The translations under genes were made by a program, and so were the position numbers. Positions 58,181 to 64,000 of a stretch of DNA of 64,000 bases are shown piece after piece. Origin of the DNA: Crambe crambe (lineage: Eukaryota > Porifera > Demospongiae > Poecilosclerida > Crambeidae). Under the pieces are notes generated by a model. It was not told the origin of the DNA, searched no databases, and saw only the letters and a program-made list of their open reading frames with translations. The stretch covers positions 2,046,001 to 2,110,000 of the forward strand of contig OZ004589.1 in NCBI GenBank assembly GCA_963924555.1. The letters run 5' to 3'. Within the stretch, counting starts at the first letter, position 1. Each line of letters starts with the position of its first letter.

Positions 58181-59541
58181 GCAGCTCTGCAATTTCCTTG
58201 TGGATAGACCAGTATGGGTGAGCCAGTGACAGAATATTGGCGTGTGGCTGAAACTAAGCATATTCATGGCAATGCCAAAGTGCCAAGTTCAAGGTTTAAT
58301 GTGCGGTCATCATCACCTCCGTAAACTCTTCAGGTGTGTATCCAGAGCAGTACATGGAATTTTACTGTCTAGAAATCCATACAATTAGGTTTATCATGAT
58401 TGCATGGAAGCAGAGGTTGTTTGCTAATACTTTTAAGTGGTCCCACCATTCTAAAGAATGTGTGGCCTGTCTCAACATGAAGATTAACATCGAATTATCT
58501 AAAGAATGTGTGGGCTGTCTCAGATAATACTCATGATTAATAATTTTAAGGGAGTAATTTGACGTGTACATGTGCTACTCATTATTTCCCCATCTTGTTA
58601 ATTCTCATGTTATCAAGTGGAGCTAGAAATAAAGCACCCAATTTGATTGGTCATTATAAAGATTTGGTCCATTTCTAAGAAATGACCGACCAGTGACCAG
58701 CAGTTATTTCTAGCTCTGTCAAGTATATCCCCCACACCACATGTGGGTGTGGCTTTATGTCCCTGAAGCTACAGGAGAAAAGTTGGGACCTATATTAAAT
58801 GGAAGATGCTCAGTTATAATACGATTCCCATTTTAGGACATGCCTGAACTTTTCTGTGTTCCATAGTAATAGCATAAATGTGTAGACCAACCAAATTCAT
58901 CCGATGGCTATATGAAGGACACTTCTTTCAAGTGTCTTGATTTAGAGTTCACTGGGCATGTTTATGGTACTGATGGGTGAATAGCAGCTTAATTAGCAAT
59001 AATTGTTTATGTTGTGCAACATGCAGAACAGGAAGTAACTACGACCACATAATTCAGCAGATGACATGCAGTTACATATAGCATAGTGTATTCTTGTGAT
59101 TGCTATGAATGCTAAAGTTGTGTATGCACATATATGTCAGTGAGAGGACATCTCTGTGGTCACCTCTGAGGGTCAGTAAGTAGATGACAGTGGAGTTGTG
59201 TATGTGCGTGACACAGAAAATCATTTAGGAAGTGTACAAGTTCCCACACACTTTGTGAATTTGCACTTTCGATTATAATTATTTGCACTTTGAACTCTGC
59301 AATATAATTACAATTCTACTTATGCTGAACTCATTGATAGCTAAAATGTTTATTCCCTTGATGGAGGGCCAGTGACTAAAATCTAAATTTCCCTTAAGCT
59401 GATGGTAAAATCTAATTTCCCTTAAGCTGATGGTAAAATCTAATTTTCCCTTAAACTGATGGTAAAATCTAATTTTCCCTTAAGCTGATGGGTGGTGGGT
59501 GGACCAGGACAGAAGGTATATTCAGTATTATTATAGTTGTA
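58181..59541. other. Upstream spacer of the laccase-type gene
   Basis: Non-coding. Contains a tandem pair with AAAGAATGTGTGG near 58,450-58,515, an imperfect inverted pair (GAGCTAGAAATAA at 58,620 / TTATTTCTAGCTC near 58,705), and four direct copies of a 32-bp unit with TTTCCCTTAAGCTGATGGTA at about 59,385-59,490. Confidence 0.5.
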
Positions 59542-59597
59542 ATCAGAGAGTGCGGTAGCACTCTCTATGTAGGCTTGACACGCAAAACGCCCACACT

Positions 59598-59628
<31 letters not shown>

Positions 59629-60279
59629 CTTCTTCTTGACAGCCATAACTCCCGACTGCTTCATCCTATATCTATGTTCTTGGTACCATATTGAAGCTCT
59701 ACACCTGATCTAAGGAATGGTCTTGTTTAAATTGAAGTAAAGCTCAAGTCCTAGCTGTCAATTGCCGTCCGAGTGCCTTCGTGAAAGCTTGACAGCCATA
59801 ACTCTGACTGCTTCATCCTATATCTACGATCTTGATACGATCTTGAAGCTCTACACCTCAGGTAAGGAACGATGGAATGGTATAGTTCAAATTGAAGTAC
59901 AGCTCAAGTCCTAACTGTCAATTGCCGTTCAAATGCCTTCGTGGACGACTCAAATTCTCGAACCCTCAGGTTCGTGCATGCGCATGCACTTAATTAGACA
60001 CGAAATAATACGTAAAATTTCGTCCATGATGAACATAAAAACACAAACAACTTTCATAAACAGCTTGCACAGAATGCTTCTGGGAGTGAGGTGAGTTGAA
60101 TCTAGCGCAGAAAGACAGAACAGTCTAGAGCTAGCTGCTGACTCAGTTCTCAAAATTACGATGATGTAATGTTTATTACAATTTGTGTAACGGACGTGCC
60201 CGAAAGTATAGTGAATCCCCCCTAAATGGGGGGATGGAGTGCATGCGCATGCAACTTATACCAGGCCCTTCGCTTTTCC

Positions 60280-60315
<36 letters not shown>

Positions 60316-60819
60316 CGAAAAAAAGCAGGCCTGGGTACAAGGCTAACTTCGTAGATGCTATGTAGACAACATTAGAATGCTAGAACGCTTCATGGACACA
60401 GTTAGCAATATACATTGAGAAACTGAGTTGCGGTGGGCGTGGTAAGCTTATTTGATTCTTGACATCTTTAGCCACGCCCCTTGAAAAAAGTGTGCAAACA
60501 AGTGAGAGTAAAAACATTTCTTCTAAATGAAAGAGTGATGTAGGCTTGAGTACATGACTATAAAAAGTACGGAAACAAGGTGCTGGTATGTACTTCATAA
60601 GCTCTACAGAATTGACAAACCCTACAATTGACATAAACCCCTACATTGCTTCAAGGTGTAGCCAAAAAGACAATATGGCAGCAGTGATGTAGGGTTTATG
60701 GGTTTGTCAATTCTGTAGAGCTTATGAAGTACATAGCCAGCACCTTGTTTCCGTACTTTTTATAGTCATGTATTCAAGCCTACATCATTCTTTCATTTAG
60801 AAGAAATGTTTTTACTCTC
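59542..60819. mobile_element. Large hairpin element, copy 2 (inverted)
   Basis: Reverse-oriented relative of 52,823-53,741. It begins with the palindrome AGAGAGTGCGGTAGCACTCT, has an (AAT)n run near 59,602-59,628 and the two tandem ~190-bp units, then about 360 bp absent from copy 1 (with the poly-C run), then the shared AGCCACGCCCCTTGAAAAAA stretch and a 316-bp hairpin (60,504-60,819). The hairpin's outer arms match copy 1, whereas its inner arms differ but remain self-complementary. Confidence 0.75.
60281..60314. repeat. Poly-C run
   Basis: 34 consecutive C. Length is likely unreliable in assembly; the other strand is a potential G-quadruplex former. Confidence 0.9.
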
Positions 60820-61582
60820 GTAATTATTTTTAAGTGCCAACATGTGTGGTCATCATTGTGTTTTGACCTTCTTAAAGGAGAATCACATCATTCGGCTTGG
60901 GCAGTTAGCTCATTATTAACTCTGATGTTTGTCCTTCTATTTTATATCTGCATCTGTAGTCTCTTACCTTATCATCATTATAGTTAACTATTGAATTTTT
61001 GAGAGCCTAACAACCGTGATTGATCATGACATAACAGCTAACTGCTTTATAAAGCTACAAGCTAGATCCCGTTGTAGGATGCAAAAAATGAGGAGTTTGC
61101 TTGCTATGTTTGATACTGAGAAGATGCTTATGATTGATCAGTATTCTTCCCTGTAAAATTCCATAAACACATGCACCTGTAAAGATATATCCCTTTGTTG
61201 TATTGAATATTTCTTCAGCATTTTGGAATTCCAAATGTCTGGCTCCTCTTCTGCAAGCCTTAAGAATAGTGTATTCATGCAGTTATCTTTATCTCGTGGG
61301 TTATAGACTCGGTGTTTAAGAGACACTCTGAATAAAATTAAATAGGTGACACTTGTTGAAGATTGTAGTGATAATGCATCGGTATAAAGGATACCTCTCT
61401 ATGATAATATTATTTTATTGGACAAAATGCTTGGTCCCAACTTGTCTATTATTTAGGGGTATGACAGACTGTGTTGGCAGGTATGATCATAGGACCAATT
61501 ATACCAAATCACATTTAGTTGACCTGACATTAATTTTGATGACATAGCACTGAATTTGTAACAGTTTTAAACACCTGCTGTA
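60820..61582. other. Spacer
   Basis: AT-rich, no recognisable gene or repeat; frames below 65 codons. Confidence 0.4.
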
Positions 61583-61790
61583 ACAAGTTAGTCTTTTAAA
61601 AGACTAGGAATGCCTCAGCATGACTTCAGTGCAACCTTTATTATTACTTTCTAAATAATGCACACTAAGCAACATGGCTTATTGTAGTAAGGTTGGTATT
61701 TATACAGCTAGTATCATCATTGTGCGTGCTATTAATACGCACCATCATAGTCGCCTTTGGCACTCTAGTGCTGAGGCAAAAATGTATGTG
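61583..61790. repeat. Short copy of the 13.4/15.1 kb repeat family
   Basis: 61,583-61,722 match 13,385-13,525. 61,748-61,785 match the end sequence at about 15,143-15,185 (TAGTCGCCTTTGGCACT), giving a compact element of about 200 bp with both ends. Confidence 0.6.
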
Positions 61791-61792
61791 TA

Positions 61793-62095
61793 CAGGGGCG
61801 GATCTAGCACTTCAAATTGATAGTCTTCCAACTGTCACTTGCGTGCGCGGAGCCTCGCCCGCCTTTGCTTAACCACGCCCACTTCACAATATCAGGTGCT
61901 CGATGTCAAAAGCTTCAGCTGTAGCTGTAGCTAGCTAAGCTTCTAGTAGCTGTAGCTTGTACCTAGCTGTTAGCAATAAACTGTACTGGCTGAAACTAAC
62001 CAAATATTCCAGTGTATCCAGCAATCTTTACCTAATATCCAAAATAATTGACCATCTTCTGGAACACGGAAGAAGACTGCCTAAATCCGCCCCTG
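61793..62095. mobile_element. MITE with CAGGGGCGGAT termini (hAT-like)
   Basis: The left end CAGGGGCGGATCTAGCAC and right end CCTAAATCCGCCCCTG are inverted repeats of about 18 bp. Such termini are typical of hAT-type MITEs. No clean 8-bp target duplication was found. 303 bp, non-coding. Confidence 0.6.
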
Positions 62096-62720
62096 GTGTA
62101 TGCAGGGACAGATGAAAAAGTATTTATTATTAATTCTCCTGGCCAGCTCAATGGCATAGCAATAACTTTAGCAGACCAATGATTATCTCTTTTTACATCG
62201 ACTCTTTAGAGGATTGACGAGTAGAAAAGATCGTAGCTGGTAGAATTTGGAGTGCAGATATGCTTACTGTAGCTTAAGTGGTTCGCGAGATGTGGTTGTC
62301 TAAGAAGAGTAAAAGAAGAATCCAGCAACTTACCTGCTTGCCGCATTTCTGAAACAGTAAGCTCCCTGATCCTAAAACTTGTTCTGCACTTCATAGTATG
62401 CTCTAGTAAGAAGGATAATCATTCACAGTAACTTTTGTTAAGTCCAAGTGGGGGAACTGAAATTTCACTTTTCTTATGCTTCTATTACACTAAAGATCTT
62501 GCTGGATTATAAAACGACCATAGTACTTACAAATCTGTTATTACTTTGTAAAGTCCTGTGTGACTAGGAATTGTATTATTTGACTAGTGTATAGTGTATA
62601 GTTTGAATATCAGAGAGTGTGGTAGCACTCTCTATATAGGGTTAGTACGGAATGGGCGTGGCTTCTCTCATTAGAACAATACAAACTAGACTCTCTGTAT
62701 CTCTTCTATTCTTGGTACAG
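62096..62720. other. Spacer with solo repeat end
   Basis: Contains a lone palindrome AGAGAGTGTGGTAGCACTCT (about 62,614-62,636) of the large hairpin family. Otherwise nothing recognised. Confidence 0.4.
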
Positions 62721-62825
62721 GCTCAACTAAACTTCTTACATCTGGAAAACAATGCAGAAGATGATGATATAACCGCTCAAACTCCTCCAGAAAAGCGTCA
62801 ACGATCGGTACCAGCCGCCACCTAA
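62721..62825 (+). CDS. Possible terminal exon of an unidentified gene
   Basis: After a pyrimidine-rich stretch ending TTGGTACAG there are 34 open codons (AQLNFLHLENNAEDDDITAQ, then a basic EKRQRS patch) and a TAA. AATAAA follows at 62,877-62,882. Acceptor, stop and poly(A) signal are in the right order and spacing for a last exon. Upstream exons were not found and the family is unknown. It does not resemble the listerin RING end. Confidence 0.3.
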   Translation, partial: AQLNFLHLENNAEDDDITAQTPPEKRQRSVPAAT

Positions 62826-63034
62826 ATCTAAAATTTTTATGATTCGTTCATCATCATCATCATCATCATCAGATTCAATAAAAATTCTTTGACGGCTGTA
62901 ATCCTTTCACATACGACAATGAAATTCATATCAACTTGTGCAGTTATAACCACACAATGTGCTTTTACCATCGTTATATCCACAGTTTCCCTTCAAAACA
63001 ATCACTGACTCATATCAAACGACTTTTCATTATA

Positions 63035-63417
63035 CGCAGTGTCTACTGAGCCGGTACCGGCATCGGAATTTTCTTCTTGGAGTGCCGGCAGGACAATAAT
63101 AGCTAATACATAGACCAGCGAACCTACTATTCACGCACTGTTGTGACTCCAAGGCTAGGCAACACTCGCCCAAAGGGCTCCCTAAGGCGACCAAAGAGCT
63201 TGAGGTTAGAAGTATAAATATCGCTTTCAAACAGATATTTGCAGCGTTGCCACTGTGGCGCATCGGTTAGTGCCGTGTGCTATTGAACGTGCTGTCTCGG
63301 GTTCGATTCCTGAATTGGACATTTTTTTCTTTTTCAATCTTTGAAAATTTTCTAAGTGTCCTGCCGGCACTCCACAAAGAAAATTCCGATGCCGGTACCG
63401 GCTCAGTAGACACTGTG
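63035..63417. mobile_element. TIR element with internal tRNA-like Pol III unit
   Basis: Two 60-bp inverted repeats (63,035-63,094 and 63,358-63,417) differ at only a few positions, starting C(G/A)CAGTGTCTACTGAGCC. They are flanked by TTCATTATA at 63,026-63,034 and 63,418-63,426, a perfect 9-bp target duplication. The 263-bp interior has no ORF of note but contains a tRNA-like segment. Smaller palindromes (GCCGGTACCGGC, GCCGGC) lie within the TIRs. Confidence 0.85.
63249..63330 (+). ncRNA. tRNA-derived (SINE-like) Pol III unit
   Basis: A-box-like TGGCGCATCGG at 63,256-63,266 and B-box GGTTCGATTCC at 63,300-63,310 are spaced as in tRNA genes, and a T7 run starting at 63,322 would terminate Pol III. 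D and T stems can be drawn, but the acceptor stem does not pair and the anticodon stem is poor, so this is a tRNA-derived sequence, not a functional tRNA. Confidence 0.55.
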
Positions 63418-64000
63418 TTCATTATAACTATGTCAGCCAATTTAAAATGACATCATTTATCATGTGCGCGCATCTGTCACTATCACATGCACGTATGCAA
63501 AAGCCCTATATGCTAACTTCAACCAGACTTACTGACTGGAGGCACCAGTCCCTAAAGTTACAAACAGGCTCCATGGCTACTACTGCAACTGATAAAGGAT
63601 ACTCTTGGTTTCAATTCATGGCCTGACTTACCAAGGGGGGGTTTTCATTCAGAAACAGGGTGAAGGAAAGAGTCGCGCTAGAATTTTCGTTCCATGCAGA
63701 GTCATTCGTACAATAGGAAATCATTCAGTAATTGAACAATGTTTAGAACTAACAGCTAAAAGAGAAATGGTGAAAAATAATCTAAATCCATTTCATATGA
63801 GAGGGGAATACAAACTATAGTATTTGTAGTAGCAGGAAAGAGACTTTCTTTAGTTCGATAATGTTTACTCTTATCTCAATTTGGATAAAGCACAGCAGTA
63901 GCCATGATATAAATGAGGGTCAGAATACTCAGAGGTTTAATAGCATAGGCAGAACAGGTTCCCTTATGGTTGTTGTAGTCTTCAATGGTCCACTCGAAAT
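63418..64000. other. Right edge of window, unassigned
   Basis: After the 9-bp duplication the sequence is non-repetitive. A 71-codon frame at 63,605-63,820 has no recognisable family and no clear splice context. Nothing else is supported. Confidence 0.35.

Noticed and set aside
56639-58267. Longer laccase N-terminus starting at 58,267
   Set aside because: A TATA box and the true signal peptide lie downstream of that start; 58,117 is preferred.
62721-62825. Last exon of listerin
   Set aside because: Acidic tail without RING cysteines or histidines; kept only as a possible terminal exon of an unknown gene.
63249-63330. A functional tRNA gene
   Set aside because: A and B boxes are good, but the acceptor stem does not pair and the anticodon stem is weak; kept only as a tRNA-derived unit.
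63605-63820. 71-codon frame at the right edge
   Set aside because: No recognisable family, splice context or codon signal.

Overview
The window is nuclear DNA of an animal, most likely a demosponge or another early-branching metazoan. It has spliced genes with short GT-AG introns, single-copy eukaryotic housekeeping genes (cystathionine gamma-lyase, listerin), a laccase-type multicopper oxidase, a tandem family of cysteine-rich secreted proteins of a kind I associate with sponges and cnidarians, and a dense AT-rich load of DNA transposons, hairpin MITEs and minisatellites. The sponge assignment is inference; no species marker is present.

Layout. 1-3.5 kb: repeats, a TIR element inserted in an older repeat, and a decayed protein-kinase remnant. 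3.5-18.7 kb: a + strand tandem array of one secreted protein family (four intact single-exon genes of about 311 aa at 5.1, 9.1, 11.3 and 17.7 kb; broken copies at 3.5, 13.1, 15.9 and 17.1 kb) with shared 5' minisatellites, shared 3' spacers and two alternative upstream sequence types. A TIR element at 6.2-7.7 kb inside the array carries an intron-containing ubiquitin-protease fragment. 19.4-26.8 kb: an 11-exon cystathionine gamma-lyase gene on the - strand; its first intron holds a LINE 3' end and a Penelope-like GIY-YIG endonuclease remnant. 26.8-27.15 kb: a divergent promoter interval. 27.2-51.8 kb: listerin (LTN1) on the + strand, 21 exons recognised, with the C-terminal RING part not found in the window.

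Listerin intron 9 (34.4-46.0 kb) is a transposon nest. It holds a TIR element with a RecQ-helicase fragment, a 32-bp mini-transposon nested inside that element, a mariner-type MITE, a foldback repeat, a tyrosine recombinase gene with one half inverted, a four-ORF transposon-like block ending in a DD34E transposase, and an intact intronless type II membrane glycosyltransferase-like gene. 51.8-64 kb: MITEs, two inverted copies of a large hairpin element flanking a laccase-type multicopper oxidase (- strand) that carries one frameshift, a possible terminal exon at 62.7 kb, and a 383-bp TIR element with a tRNA-like Pol III unit inside.

Three points stand out. First, four TIR elements have, or are compatible with, 9-bp target duplications, and three of these carry host-like cargo (USP fragment, RecQ fragment, tRNA-like unit), as Pack-type elements do. 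Second, four separate repeats show an internal segment inverted in place relative to a sister copy or to its own reading frame. Third, one element of only 32 bp is flanked by a perfect 9-bp duplication. All coordinates were derived by eye; splice sites were checked for phase continuity but not against transcripts.
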